From positions 1 to 64,000 of the forward strand of contig CAJTJP010000008.1 in the NCBI GenBank assembly GCA_910576855.1: a stretch of 64,000 nt of DNA. Reading direction: 5' to 3'. The notes below the pieces were generated by a model that was not told the DNA's origin, made no database searches, and saw only the letters and a program-made list of their open reading frames with translations. The position numbers were made by a program, and so were the translations under genes. Below are positions 24,693 through 33,461 of the stretch, in pieces. The first letter of the stretch is position 1. Every line of letters starts with the position of its first letter. This stretch comes from Erysipelotrichales bacterium (GTDB lineage Bacteria; Bacillota_I; Bacilli_A; Erysipelotrichales; Erysipelotrichaceae).

Positions 24693-25921
24693 ATCAAAAA
24701 CTGTTAAAAAAATATGCGCAGCTGGCAGTGCGCAGCGGCGTCAATTTGGCACAGAATCAAACCCTGATCATTCAGGCCGATATCGATACCGTTTCCTTTA
24801 CGCGCTTGGTCAGTGAGGAAGCCTATAAGGCAGGCGCAAGAGAGGTGCTCGTTTATTATCGCGATCCTTTCTTGGATAAACTTAATTATAATTATTTAAG
24901 CGATGAGGTCTTGGGCGAAGTACATGATTGGCAGGTTGAGCGTCATTTGGATTATCTTAAGGCAGGTGCTTGTACGATGTCGATCATCTCTCCGCGAGCC
25001 GGTGTACTTAAAGAATGCGATCCGAAAAAAATGGCAATTCGTCAAAAGGCATTCGGTGAAGCTTCAAAGGAAGTGCGCGAATATACGATGGCCTCTAAGA
25101 CCCAGTGGGCAATCGTTGCGGTACCGAATGAGGAATGGGCCAAGCTTATGTTCCCTGAATTAGAAAATGAGGCGGCAGTCGAGCGCTTATGGGATGAAAT
25201 CATGAAGTGCGTTTATATCGATGAAACCAATGATCCGATTGCGGTTTGGGAACAGCGTGATATACAATTTCAAGCGCGTATCAAAAAGCTGAACGAGCTG
25301 AATTTTAAACAGCTTCATTTCACAAATGCGCTGGGAACCGATCTGCATGTCGGTCTGCTTAAGAATCATATTTGGGGCGGCGGCAGCGATGTATCACAAA
25401 GTCAAATCCGCTTTAATGCGAATATTCCTACTGAGGAGGTGTTTACCGCACCCGATCGTAATAACGTCAACGGCATCGTATACGCAAGTCGTCCGTTGCT
25501 TCATAACGGTAATTTGATCAAGAATTTTCAATTTACCTTTGAAAACGGAAAGATCGTCGACTATGACGCAAAGGAAGGAAAATCGGTACTGAAGGAATTG
25601 CTGGAAATGGATGAAGGCAGTAAATCCTTAGGTGAGGTTGCCTTAGTTCCGTATGATTCTGCGATTTCACAAAGTCAGCTGTTGTTTTATACAACGCTGT
25701 TTGATGAAAATGCATCCTGCCATTTGGCGCTGGGAAATGCGTATCCTTCCACTTTGAAGGACGGATTGACCAAAAGCGAAGAGGAGCTGAAGCAGCTCGG
25801 CTTCAATATTTCACTGATTCATGTCGATTTCATGTTTGGTACAGCTGATATGAATGTAAAGGGTGAAACACAAAACGGTGATTGGGTTTCCGTATTTGAA
25901 AACGGCAGCTTTGTCATATAA
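24689..25921 (+). CDS. M29 family aminopeptidase (AmpS/PepS)
   Basis: A 410-residue cytosolic metallo-aminopeptidase that trims N-terminal residues from peptides. The metal-binding glutamate lies in the FNANIPTEEVFTAPDR segment, a second in GEVALVPYDSAIS, followed by DENASCHLALGNAYP (Glu and His). The last pair is His and Asp in LIHVDFMFGT. All metal ligands therefore appear intact. Translation is coupled to the upstream kinase gene by ATGA, and the lemA gene follows after 21 bp. Confidence 0.93.
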   Translation: MNQKLLKKYAQLAVRSGVNLAQNQTLIIQADIDTVSFTRLVSEEAYKAGAREVLVYYRDPFLDKLNYNYLSDEVLGEVHDWQVERHLDYLKAGACTMSIISPRAGVLKECDPKKMAIRQKAFGEASKEVREYTMASKTQWAIVAVPNEEWAKLMFPELENEAAVERLWDEIMKCVYIDETNDPIAVWEQRDIQFQARIKKLNELNFKQLHFTNALGTDLHVGLLKNHIWGGGSDVSQSQIRFNANIPTEEVFTAPDRNNVNGIVYASRPLLHNGNLIKNFQFTFENGKIVDYDAKEGKSVLKELLEMDEGSKSLGEVALVPYDSAISQSQLLFYTTLFDENASCHLALGNAYPSTLKDGLTKSEEELKQLGFNISLIHVDFMFGTADMNVKGETQNGDWVSVFENGSFVI

Positions 25922-25942
25922 TAGTATAAAGGAGGAATTATT

Positions 25943-26500
25943 ATGCCGATTTGGGCGATTGTTTGTATTGTGATTGCGGTGATTCTCGTATTGTGGATCA
26001 TCAGCAGCTACAATAAATTTGTACGGCTTCGTAATAAGGTCGAGGAAGCATTTTCAACGATGGATGTGTATTTGAAAAAGCGTTATGATTTGATTCCTAA
26101 TTTAGTGGAAACGATCAAGGGCTATACGAAGCATGAAAGCGAAACATTGGAAAAGGTGGTTGCGGCACGTAATATGGCTGTATCCGCGAAGGGCATGGAC
26201 GAGCGTATCGCTTCCGATAAGCACCTTCAGACAATGATGGGCTCATTCTTTGCGATTGCGGAAGCTTATCCCGATTTAAAGGCTGATATGCATTACGGGG
26301 AATTGATGACGCAGCTGCAGGGCATTGAAAAGGAAATTGCCAATGCGCGTAAGTTCTACAATGCCGTCGTAATGAAATTCAATAATGCGGTTGAGGTATT
26401 CCCGGGCAATCTGATTGCCGGTATCTTCCACTTCAGCCGTAAGCCGCTGTATGAGATCACCGACAGCGCAGAGCGTGAGAATGTGAAGGTATCTTTCTAG
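25943..26500 (+). CDS. lemA: LemA family membrane protein
   Basis: A 185-residue protein with an N-terminal membrane helix (about 3-20) and a mostly helical soluble domain. The KKRYDLIPNLVETIKGYTKHE and FNNAVEVFPGNLIA signatures are both present. Its function is poorly known. It is repeatedly paired with a DUF2207 protein, as here, suggesting a shared envelope role. AAGGAGG precedes the ATG and a hairpin follows the stop, though some read-through into the DUF2207 gene is likely. Confidence 0.93.
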   Translation: MPIWAIVCIVIAVILVLWIISSYNKFVRLRNKVEEAFSTMDVYLKKRYDLIPNLVETIKGYTKHESETLEKVVAARNMAVSAKGMDERIASDKHLQTMMGSFFAIAEAYPDLKADMHYGELMTQLQGIEKEIANARKFYNAVVMKFNNAVEVFPGNLIAGIFHFSRKPLYEITDSAERENVKVSF

Positions 26501-26523
26501 GACGGCAATTGCTGTCCTTTTTA
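26499..26523 (+). terminator. Hairpin terminator after lemA
   Basis: AGGACGGCAATTGCTGTCCT followed by TTTTA, in the 31-bp gap before the DUF2207 signal. Confidence 0.75.
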
Positions 26524-26540
26524 CAGAGGGAGTGATGTGT

Positions 26541-28451
26541 ATGAAAAAAACAGGTTTATTTTTATTACTGTGTGTTACCCTTTTGAGCGCTATGATTTTA
26601 CCGATAAGTGCACAGGAGGCTTTTACGGTCGATCATCTGGCTATCACCATAGATGTCGAGGAGGATGGGACCTATTTGGTAAAGGAGAGCTATCTGCTTG
26701 ATTTCAGTCAATATCGTCATGGCTTCTATCGCAATATTCCGACAAAGTATGAGATGGAGTGGACAGATGAAAAGGGCGGTTCACAAACAAAAAATTATTA
26801 TTTTCCGATTGATGATATCTCCTGCGGTGATTCCGATACGTGCGATATCGATGTTGACAGCGGTATGGTGGTAATCAAAATCGGTGATCCGGATGAAACG
26901 GTCATCGGATTACAGAAATATACGATTTCTTATCGTGTTCACACAAGAGATTTAGATTATAACGATATGCAGATGCTGTATTGGAATTTGATCGGCAACG
27001 GATTTGATACTACGATAAAGAGTATGAACTATGAAATTCATATGCCGAAGGCCTTTGACTCATCAAAAATCAGTGCCTATACCGGGTCCTATGGCTCAGC
27101 CTTTCAAAATCTTTCGGTAGAGACAAAAGGCAATGTCATCAAGGGTGAGCTGTTAAAGCCGCTGTATAATTACGAGTCGGCAACGATCATGGTACCGTTA
27201 GAAAAGGATTATTTTAATTTTCCGCTGCTGCCTGATTATCTGTTGTATGCGCTGATCGCAAGCGGTGTGATCGCGATTGTCGCAGTTGTGCTGTTCTATC
27301 GCTTCGGCAAGGATGATGAGGTAGTCGTAACGGTTGAATTCCAAGCACCGGAGGGCTTGGACAGTGCCGGTGTGGGCTATGTCGTTGACGCAACGGTCGA
27401 TCGCAAGGATATTTTATCACTGATCATCGATTGGGCAAATCGCGGCTATATTGAAATCCATGAGGATGATGATAAGGCGCTGAAACTGAAAAAAATCAAG
27501 GATGATGATTCTGACATGAAGCCCTATGAGCGCACCTTCTTCCACGCCATTTTCAAAAATGAGGATTTCGTTGATGAGGCTGATTTGAAAAAAGCGCATG
27601 TAGGAGACGCATTGGTTCAGTCCTGCAACAAGCTTTCCAAGTATTTTCATACGAAGAAGAATCGTATTTTCACAAGCTCAAGCATAGGCCTTCAAGCATT
27701 TATGTGTGTGCTTATGGCATTACCCAGCGTTATCTGCGTATTTGCTTCCATGTATGCGAAATACGGCATGATCGAGCCTACCTTGGTTCCATCGATATTT
27801 TGCGGTATTTTCGCTTTATTCTTCGCCGCTCCTTGGATTTTCTTGATGCGTAAGCGATTCGTACTGAAAAAATCATTGTTGTTCCTGCTTTGGGGACTGT
27901 GCTTTTTCCTGAACGCGGTGCTGTTTACCGTTGTTGCGGCAGTGATATTGCTTTCACAGACTGCCTTGGCATGGCTTTATGCGATTCTTTATATCGTAAT
28001 TGAGCTTTTGTTGATGGTAATTCTGATGTTTATGGATAAGCGAACAAAACAAGGAAATCGTTGGCTGGGACAGATTCTCGGTCTGCGTGAATTTATTCTG
28101 AATTGTGAAAAGGAGCGTTTAGAGCTGTTAGCGGCAGAAAATCCAAGTGCCTTCTATGAGATTTTGCCTTATGCCTACGTATTGGGAGTCAGTGACGTAT
28201 GGGCGAGTCGCTTTGAATCGTTGATCATACCGCAGCCGGATTGGTATGTATCCTCTCGCTCCTACGGTAGCAGCTTCTCGGCATGGCTTTGGTGGGGCAG
28301 CTTCCATCATTCATTCCGTAACTTCTCCTCGGCAGCCTCTTATATTGAGCCGAAGGGCTCAAGCGGACACGGCGGCGGAAGCATCGGCGGCTTTGGCGGC
28401 GGCGGTTTCTCAGGCGGCGGCTTCGGCGGCGGTGGCGGCGGAAGCTGGTAA
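26541..28451 (+). CDS. DUF2207 membrane protein with Gly-rich C-terminus
   Basis: A 636-residue envelope protein. A cleavable signal peptide (about 1-24, ending near PISAQE) precedes the outer DUF2207 domain (about 25-210), which includes YRHGFYRNIP. A membrane helix (about 230-255) and a cytoplasmic domain follow, then two or three more helices (about 385-500). The tail is Gly- and Ser-rich (GHGGGSIGGFGGGG and further glycines). The architecture is standard for DUF2207 proteins found beside lemA. The start at 26541 fits GAGGGAG spacing. Its biochemical role is unknown. A bidirectional hairpin separates it from the convergent recombinase gene. Confidence 0.88.
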   Translation: MKKTGLFLLLCVTLLSAMILPISAQEAFTVDHLAITIDVEEDGTYLVKESYLLDFSQYRHGFYRNIPTKYEMEWTDEKGGSQTKNYYFPIDDISCGDSDTCDIDVDSGMVVIKIGDPDETVIGLQKYTISYRVHTRDLDYNDMQMLYWNLIGNGFDTTIKSMNYEIHMPKAFDSSKISAYTGSYGSAFQNLSVETKGNVIKGELLKPLYNYESATIMVPLEKDYFNFPLLPDYLLYALIASGVIAIVAVVLFYRFGKDDEVVVTVEFQAPEGLDSAGVGYVVDATVDRKDILSLIIDWANRGYIEIHEDDDKALKLKKIKDDDSDMKPYERTFFHAIFKNEDFVDEADLKKAHVGDALVQSCNKLSKYFHTKKNRIFTSSSIGLQAFMCVLMALPSVICVFASMYAKYGMIEPTLVPSIFCGIFALFFAAPWIFLMRKRFVLKKSLLFLLWGLCFFLNAVLFTVVAAVILLSQTALAWLYAILYIVIELLLMVILMFMDKRTKQGNRWLGQILGLREFILNCEKERLELLAAENPSAFYEILPYAYVLGVSDVWASRFESLIIPQPDWYVSSRSYGSSFSAWLWWGSFHHSFRNFSSAASYIEPKGSSGHGGGSIGGFGGGGFSGGGFGGGGGGSW

Positions 28452-28455
28452 TCAT

Positions 28456-28504
28456 AAAAAAAGGAATCGATTTACCCTTGTGTGGGTATTTCGATTTCTT
28501 TTTC
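28456..28504. terminator. Bidirectional terminator between DUF2207 gene and recombinase
   Basis: A long imperfect stem (AATCGA...TACCC and GGGTA...TCGATT) has an A tract on one side and a T tract on the other, serving two convergent genes. Confidence 0.85.
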
Positions 28505-29107
28505 TTTTCGCTCGCGAACGATTTTCGCTTTCTTATAAAAGGTGCTGTACTTCAAACCGGATATCGCAATCGCATCCTTAGAAGCTAAGCCTCCGCACTG
28601 CCATGTATCCAAGATATCCTCAAAATCATCCGGCAGCTCAATTTCCGGACGTCCGAAGCGAACCCCTCTCAGCTTTGCCGCTCTGATTCCTTCAGCCTGT
28701 CGCTGATGAATATTGACACGCTCGTTTTCAGCCACGAAGGACAAGAGCTGTAATACGATATCACCGATCAGAGTACCGATCAAATCCTTGTTTTGATCCG
28801 TATCCAATAACGGCATATCCAGTATTTTGATGTCGACATTCTTTTCCTTTGTGATATACTTCCATTCCTGAAGAATCTCATTATAATTCCTGCCCAGTCG
28901 ATCGATACTTTTAATTACCAACAGATCGCCTGATTTCAACTTCTTATAGACTAGCCGATGATAAGAGGGACGATTGAAATCCTTACCGCTGAGCTTATCC
29001 ATATAGATATTTTTTTCGTCGATTCCGAATTCAATCAAATCCAAATATTGCCTTGCTTCATTTTGATCCTTTGAGGATACACGAACATAACCATACGTTT
29101 TTCTCAT
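28472..29107 (-). CDS. Small serine recombinase (resolvase/invertase family)
   Basis: A 211-residue site-specific DNA recombinase. The catalytic domain begins TYGYVRVSSKDQNEARQ with Arg9 and nucleophile Ser11. The central DRLGRNYNEIL segment carries the further active-site arginine, and VAENERVNIHQRQAEGI is the E-helix region. A C-terminal helix-turn-helix (about 165-195) would read DNA. The start at 29107 is chosen because AGAGGTG precedes it and the protein then begins like other family members. No transposase or transposon ends were found near it, so it could be a stand-alone DNA invertase. Whether it acts on the switches at 46282 and 59841 is conjecture. Confidence 0.88.
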   Translation of the reverse strand: MRKTYGYVRVSSKDQNEARQYLDLIEFGIDEKNIYMDKLSGKDFNRPSYHRLVYKKLKSGDLLVIKSIDRLGRNYNEILQEWKYITKEKNVDIKILDMPLLDTDQNKDLIGTLIGDIVLQLLSFVAENERVNIHQRQAEGIRAAKLRGVRFGRPEIELPDDFEDILDTWQCGGLASKDAIAISGLKYSTFYKKAKIVRERKEKEIEIPTQG

Positions 29108-29598
29108 AAGACACCTCTTTACATATACGATACTAAATACACCGTATTTCATATTCCTGTAACTGACATTGCTTGCGCTGAATCGTTTTCGCTACTATTT
29201 TATCACTTTTTTATGGATAACTGTAACATTTTTCGTAATGTTACAATTAATAATCAGAAAAAAATACAGTATTCATATTGAATTTTTTTATCTTTATGTA
29301 TAATAATTATATTAATATTATTATACTATATATTATATAATTAAATTGTATAATTTGGAACATAAAAATTATATTTTATCAAATTCTTAAATTTTCACTA
29401 TCTCAGTGAAAATAGCTAAAACAATAATCTATGTATTTTAAATGATAATTATCGATAGGGAGAAAGGAAGCAGATAAAATAAAGGTGATAACGGTATTGA
29501 TCTCGTATGAGGAATGACTGTAATGATAAATATGTTTCAATCAAAGTTTGTTCAGTCATTCTTAAGCGAGACTTTCACTGAAATAAAATGCCAATCCA
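29108..29598. other. A+T-rich intergenic region with several inverted repeats
   Basis: No convincing gene was found. Three dyads stand out. TGTAACATT/AATGTTACA is at 29222-29245 and TTTTCACT/AGTGAAAA is at 29392-29412. A longer pair made of TCTCG and GAATGACTG against CAGTCATTC and CGAGA spans about 29501-29571 with a 32-nt loop. They may be recombinase sites, operators or RNA structures. The region separates the divergent recombinase and thrS genes. Confidence 0.6.
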
Positions 29599-29627
29599 TT
29601 GACAAATAAACGGTTTTGTTGTATAAA
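29599..29627 (+). promoter_or_regulatory. Promoter of thrS
   Basis: TTGACA, exactly 17 bp, TATAAA; the predicted start is near 29634. Confidence 0.88.
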
Positions 29628-29633
29628 TGTTAT

Positions 29634-29860
29634 GAATAAAAGCGATGATAAGGATATGAGTGATAATTCCCTTGATACAGAGAGATGGTTGGTCGGTGCA
29701 AAACCATTGAAAAGATTATTGCTTACTCCCTTGGAGCTGCCCCTGAAAAGGTGTGCCGGTAATTCCGTTACAATGAATGAGTGCATAGAGCAATCTATGA
29801 ACAAAGGTGGTACCACGAGTCAGACTGATCGTCCTTTACTTTCAGTCTTTTTATTTTGGA
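29634..29860 (+). promoter_or_regulatory. T-box riboswitch controlling thrS
   Basis: The leader contains the invariant T-box AAAGGTGGTACCACG at 29803-29817, able to form the antiterminator that binds uncharged tRNA. The competing terminator is GACTGA...TCAGTC (29823-29847) with TTTTTATTTT. A stem I region upstream has a distal loop near GGTCGGTGCAAAACC. An ACT at 29725-29727 is a possible threonine specifier, but I could not fix it with certainty. Low charged tRNA-Thr would allow read-through into thrS. Confidence 0.93.
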
Positions 29861-29871
29861 AGGAGATAGCT

Positions 29872-31602
29872 ATGGTAGATTTTAAAGAAGATGCAAAGCT
29901 GAGTGTTTTGAATCATTCCTGTGCACATATGATGGCACAGGCAGTAAAGCGCCTGTATCCGCAGGCAAAGTTTTGGGTAGGGCCTGTCGTATCCGAGGGC
30001 TTTTACTATGATATTGATTTAGGCGATGATGTGATCAAGGACGAGGATTTGGCGAAAATCGAAAAGGAAATGAAAAAGATTGCCAAGGACGGAAAGCGCA
30101 TCGTTCGTGAGGAGATTACGAAGGCAGAGGCATTGGAGCTGTTCGGTGATGATCCTTACAAGCTGGAGCTGATTCAAGATTTAGAGGACGGTACGATTAC
30201 TGCCTATCGTCAAGGTGAGTTTGTGGATCTGTGCCGCGGTCCGCATGTCGAAAGCGTGAAGCTGTGCAAGAACTTTAAGCTGACAAAGCATTCCGGTGCT
30301 TATTTTAAAGGGGATGCGAATAATAAAATGCTGCAGCGTATTTACGGTGTATGCTTTGAAACAAAGGAGGAGCTTGAGGAGCATTTGATGCTGCTTGAGG
30401 AAGCGAAAAAGCGCGATCATAAAAAACTCGGCAGAGAAATGGGCTTATTTATGATGAGCGAGTATGCGCCCGGTATGCCGTTCTTTTTACCGAACGGGAT
30501 GATCGTTCGTAATATTTTGGAGCAGTTTTGGTACGAGGAGCATACAAAGCGCGGATATACGTTTATCAAGACTCCGATCATGATGAGCAAGGAGCTTTGG
30601 GAAACAAGCGGACATTGGCAGAATTACGGGGAGAATATGTATACCTCAGCAGTCGATGAGCGTGAATTTGCGATCAAGCCGATGAATTGTCCGGGCTCTT
30701 TGTTGGTGTTTAAAAACGGTCTGCATTCCTATAAGGATATGCCGATGCGCATGGGTGAGCTTGGTCAGGTGCACCGTCATGAGGCAAGCGGCGCTTTAAA
30801 CGGCTTGTTCAGAGTCAGAACCTTTACTCAGGATGATGCCCATATTTATATGCGTGAGGATCAGATTGAAAGTGAGGTCATTGAGCTGATTCATTTCATT
30901 GACAGCTTCTATAAGATTTTTAATCTTACATATGAAATTGAGCTTTCCACTCGTCCGCAGGATAAGTATATCGGTTCTTTAGAGGTATGGGAGAAAAGTG
31001 AAGCGGCATTGAAGGCTGCCTGTGAGCATGCAGGTAAGTCTTATCGAGTGAATCCGGGTGACGGTGCCTTCTACGGTCCTAAGCTGGATTTCCATATCAA
31101 GGATTCCTTGGGGCGCGTATGGCAATGCGGTACGATTCAGCTTGATATGAATCTGCCGGAACGCTTTGATATTACATATGTGGATAAGGACGGTAAGCGT
31201 GTGCGCCCGATCATGGTGCATCGTGTTATTTTCGGTTCGATCGAGCGCTTTATCGGTATTTTGATTGAGCATTATGCGGGACATTTTCCGTTATGGCTGG
31301 CACCGAAGCAGGTTGTCGTTGTGCCGGTGCATCATGAGCGCCATGTGGACTATGCGAACAAGGTGAATGAGGTGCTGTTAAATAACGGCTTCAGAAGCAG
31401 TGTAGATGCCAGAAATGAAAAGCTGGGCTATCGTATTCGCGAGGCACAGCTGAATAAAATTCCGGTGGAAATCGTTGTCGGCGACGGGGAAGCACAGGAC
31501 GAAACAGTGACGATTCGTCGTGCGATGTCTAAGGACAGCGTTACGGTTTCATTGAAGGACTGCGTAGCGCTGCTTCAAGCAGAGGCGGAGGAAAAACGAT
31601 AA
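29872..31602 (+). CDS. thrS: Threonyl-tRNA synthetase without TGS domain
   Basis: A 576-residue class II synthetase. It begins directly with the N2 editing domain: HSCAH (His15, His19) and DLCRGPH (Cys121, His125) keep the serine-editing site. The aminoacylation core contains EMGLFMMSE, the GHWQNYGENMY motif 2 region, MNCPGSLLVF with the zinc ligand Cys, and motif 3 HRVIFGSIERFIG. The anticodon-binding domain is C-terminal. The usual N-terminal TGS domain of about 60 residues is absent. An open frame continues upstream to 29599, but that is the T-box leader, and GGAGATAGCT marks the start used here. Confidence 0.95.
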   Translation: MVDFKEDAKLSVLNHSCAHMMAQAVKRLYPQAKFWVGPVVSEGFYYDIDLGDDVIKDEDLAKIEKEMKKIAKDGKRIVREEITKAEALELFGDDPYKLELIQDLEDGTITAYRQGEFVDLCRGPHVESVKLCKNFKLTKHSGAYFKGDANNKMLQRIYGVCFETKEELEEHLMLLEEAKKRDHKKLGREMGLFMMSEYAPGMPFFLPNGMIVRNILEQFWYEEHTKRGYTFIKTPIMMSKELWETSGHWQNYGENMYTSAVDEREFAIKPMNCPGSLLVFKNGLHSYKDMPMRMGELGQVHRHEASGALNGLFRVRTFTQDDAHIYMREDQIESEVIELIHFIDSFYKIFNLTYEIELSTRPQDKYIGSLEVWEKSEAALKAACEHAGKSYRVNPGDGAFYGPKLDFHIKDSLGRVWQCGTIQLDMNLPERFDITYVDKDGKRVRPIMVHRVIFGSIERFIGILIEHYAGHFPLWLAPKQVVVVPVHHERHVDYANKVNEVLLNNGFRSSVDARNEKLGYRIREAQLNKIPVEIVVGDGEAQDETVTIRRAMSKDSVTVSLKDCVALLQAEAEEKR

Positions 31603-32483
31603 TGAAGCGTATAGGTAATTTGCTTGCTGCTTGCTTGCTTATCATGCTTTGTGCTTGTACGAAGGCGGATAATAAGCAGGAGCAGATTTCTGTCCTTGCC
31701 CCGCAGGGAGCACCTGCTTTGGCAACGCTTTCCTTAAGCGACAAGGAAAATGTAATTGTTGACACTGTTTCGGGCAGCGATCCGTTAAGTGCAGAGCTGA
31801 TCAAGAACGATGGCAGATATGATGTAATTATCGCTCCGATCAATCTCGGTGCGAAGCTGATGGAAAAAGAAGCTACACCTTATCGTTTGGCTGCTATCAT
31901 CACATGGGGAAATCTGTATGTCGTCGGTGATGCAGCGTATAAAAACGGTGATTCCTTCGCAGCCTTCGGAGAAAATGCCGTTCCCGGTAAAATTCTGAGC
32001 ACTTATGCGAATATTGATAATGTCACTTATTTCAGCAGTGTTCAGGATGTACAGGCACAGCTTTTAAGCGGTAAGGTAAAGGCCGGACTTTTGGCGGAGC
32101 CTGCCGCAACCGCTACGATCGCAAAGGCAAAGGAAAAGGGAATCAAGCTTTCAGTTTTAACTGATCTGCAGGAAAAGGAATCCAAAGATCATCAAAAGGG
32201 TTATCCGCAGGCGGCAATCTTTGTGAAGGATAAAGATAAGACTGCTTCTGTTCTGCAGGATATCGAAACTTTCTTAAATGAAGGCTGTAAGGATGAACAA
32301 AAGGTGAGCGCATATATTGAAAAGATCGGAGCCGACCAGCTCGGTATTCCTAATGCGAAAATTGCGCTTGCTTCTTGGCAGCGTCAAAATCTTAAGTTTG
32401 TGAAGGCAGATGCAGTAACAAATGATATTGCGGAATTCTTAAAGCTTTTCAAGATAGTCTTTGATGAGGGTATGTTGATCTAA
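31602..32483 (+). CDS. ABC transporter substrate-binding lipoprotein (ThiY/SsuA-like)
   Basis: A 293-residue secreted lipoprotein with lipobox LCAC and Cys19 as the acylated residue. The mature part has the NMT1/SsuA-like two-lobe pattern: VLAPQGAPALA, then DVIIAPINLGAKL, and LLAEPAATATIAK near residue 165. The ATG overlaps the last base of the thrS stop, so the T-box may also govern it, hinting at an amino-acid or vitamin precursor substrate. A terminator follows, then a separately promoted permease gene. No ATPase is nearby. The substrate is not readable from sequence. Confidence 0.78.
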   Translation: MKRIGNLLAACLLIMLCACTKADNKQEQISVLAPQGAPALATLSLSDKENVIVDTVSGSDPLSAELIKNDGRYDVIIAPINLGAKLMEKEATPYRLAAIITWGNLYVVGDAAYKNGDSFAAFGENAVPGKILSTYANIDNVTYFSSVQDVQAQLLSGKVKAGLLAEPAATATIAKAKEKGIKLSVLTDLQEKESKDHQKGYPQAAIFVKDKDKTASVLQDIETFLNEGCKDEQKVSAYIEKIGADQLGIPNAKIALASWQRQNLKFVKADAVTNDIAEFLKLFKIVFDEGMLI

Positions 32484-32491
32484 CAATCAAA

Positions 32492-32530
32492 CGGATACAG
32501 TTATTTATGTGACTGTATCTATTTTTTATG
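32492..32530 (+). terminator. Terminator after the ABC lipoprotein gene
   Basis: GATACAGT and ACTGTATC arms with a 10-nt loop, then TATTTTTTA. Confidence 0.88.
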
Positions 32531-32540
32531 GAATGTTTAC

Positions 32541-32569
32541 TTGTCAAATAAATTAAAAACTGCTATTCT
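32541..32569 (+). promoter_or_regulatory. Promoter of the ABC permease gene
   Basis: TTGTCA, a 17-bp spacer, TATTCT. Confidence 0.65.
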
Positions 32570-32592
32570 ATTGATATGGAATGAGGCTCGAT

Positions 32593-33333
32593 ATGAACAG
32601 AAAAATACGCATCACTTTATCATTTGTAATATTGCTGCTGCTGTGGCAAGGACTGTCTGTCAGCTTGGCCAACGATGTTTTATTGCCTTCACCGATGGCT
32701 GTAGGCAGTAAAATGCTGCATCAGCTTCAAAACGAACTGTTTTATACAGCGGTTTTTTCTACCTTTCTGCGTGTATTGAGCGGCTTTGTCATAGCCCTTT
32801 TGACAGCGTTGATCACAGCGCTTTTGACTTATTTGTATCCTGTTATTGCTGATTACTTATATCCGCTGCTTTTACTCACAAGAAGTGTTCCAAACATTTC
32901 TTATATACTGATTGTGTTGTTTTGGTGCTCACCGAAAACAAGTGTGATTGTAATCAGCTTTCTGATTCTGTTTCCGACCGTATATACGAATCTGTATCAA
33001 GGCCTATGCGCTTGTCCTAAGGAATATTCGGATGTGATGAAGCTGTACCCGGGTTCACGTCTTTTCGATGTCAGACACGTTTATTTGCCGTATTTGAGAG
33101 GGTATTTATATACATCTGCATCTATCGGTATTTCCTTAGCGTTAAAGGTCGGTATCATGGCGGAAATTCTCGGGCAGGCTAATGACGGCATCGGAAGACA
33201 GTTAAATCTGTGTCGGCTTGATTTAGATACGTCAGGTATCTTTGCGTGGACAATTTGGATCATTGTTTTGCTGTTTACGGCAGATCGCTTGTTGGTGGAA
33301 ATGAAACGGCTGTTTGAAAAAAATGAATCATAA
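32593..33333 (+). CDS. ABC transporter permease (SsuC/TauC-like)
   Basis: A 246-residue membrane protein with about six helices and the binding-protein-dependent permease pattern. An LPSPMAVGSKML loop follows helix 1, and SVPNISYILIVLFW and VYLPYLRGYLYTSASIGISLALKVGIMAEILG (EAA-like loop region, split) follow later. The start at 32593 is preferred since GAGG lies 6 bp upstream. It probably partners the lipoprotein encoded before it. The ATPase must be elsewhere or shared. The next gene is unrelated. Confidence 0.8.
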   Translation: MNRKIRITLSFVILLLLWQGLSVSLANDVLLPSPMAVGSKMLHQLQNELFYTAVFSTFLRVLSGFVIALLTALITALLTYLYPVIADYLYPLLLLTRSVPNISYILIVLFWCSPKTSVIVISFLILFPTVYTNLYQGLCACPKEYSDVMKLYPGSRLFDVRHVYLPYLRGYLYTSASIGISLALKVGIMAEILGQANDGIGRQLNLCRLDLDTSGIFAWTIWIIVLLFTADRLLVEMKRLFEKNES

Positions 33334-33366
33334 GAATAGTACCAGACAGTATTGAGAGATTGAAAT

Positions 33367-33392
33367 GAGCATCCTGAGTGATGCTTTTTCAT
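33367..33392 (+). terminator. Terminator after the permease gene
   Basis: AGCATC-CTGAGT-GATGCT followed by TTTTC. Confidence 0.8.
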
Positions 33393-33399
33393 TATTCAC

Positions 33400-33428
33400 T
33401 TGCCATATAGGGAATAATGTGATATTTT
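33400..33428 (+). promoter_or_regulatory. Promoter of the Fic-like operon
   Basis: TTGCCA, a 17-bp spacer, TATTTT. The spacer carries one arm of an 11-bp inverted repeat. Confidence 0.6.
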
Positions 33429-33450
33429 TTTATTAAAAATATTCCCTATA
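33406..33450 (+). repeat. Perfect 11-bp inverted repeat around the Fic-operon promoter
   Basis: TATAGGGAATA (33406-33416) and TATTCCCTATA (33440-33450) are exact complements, 23 bp apart. One arm is in the promoter spacer and the other abuts the GGAGG ribosome site. It is well placed for an autoregulatory operator or an RNA stem that hides the ribosome site. Confidence 0.75.
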
Positions 33451-33461
33451 GGAGGTTTATT

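Noticed and set aside
28472-29152. Serine recombinase as part of a transposon
   Set aside because: No transposase, terminal inverted repeats or target duplication were found around it.
29599-29871. 91-codon N-terminal extension of thrS
   Set aside because: It overlaps the promoter and T-box leader; the ribosome site is at 29859-29864.
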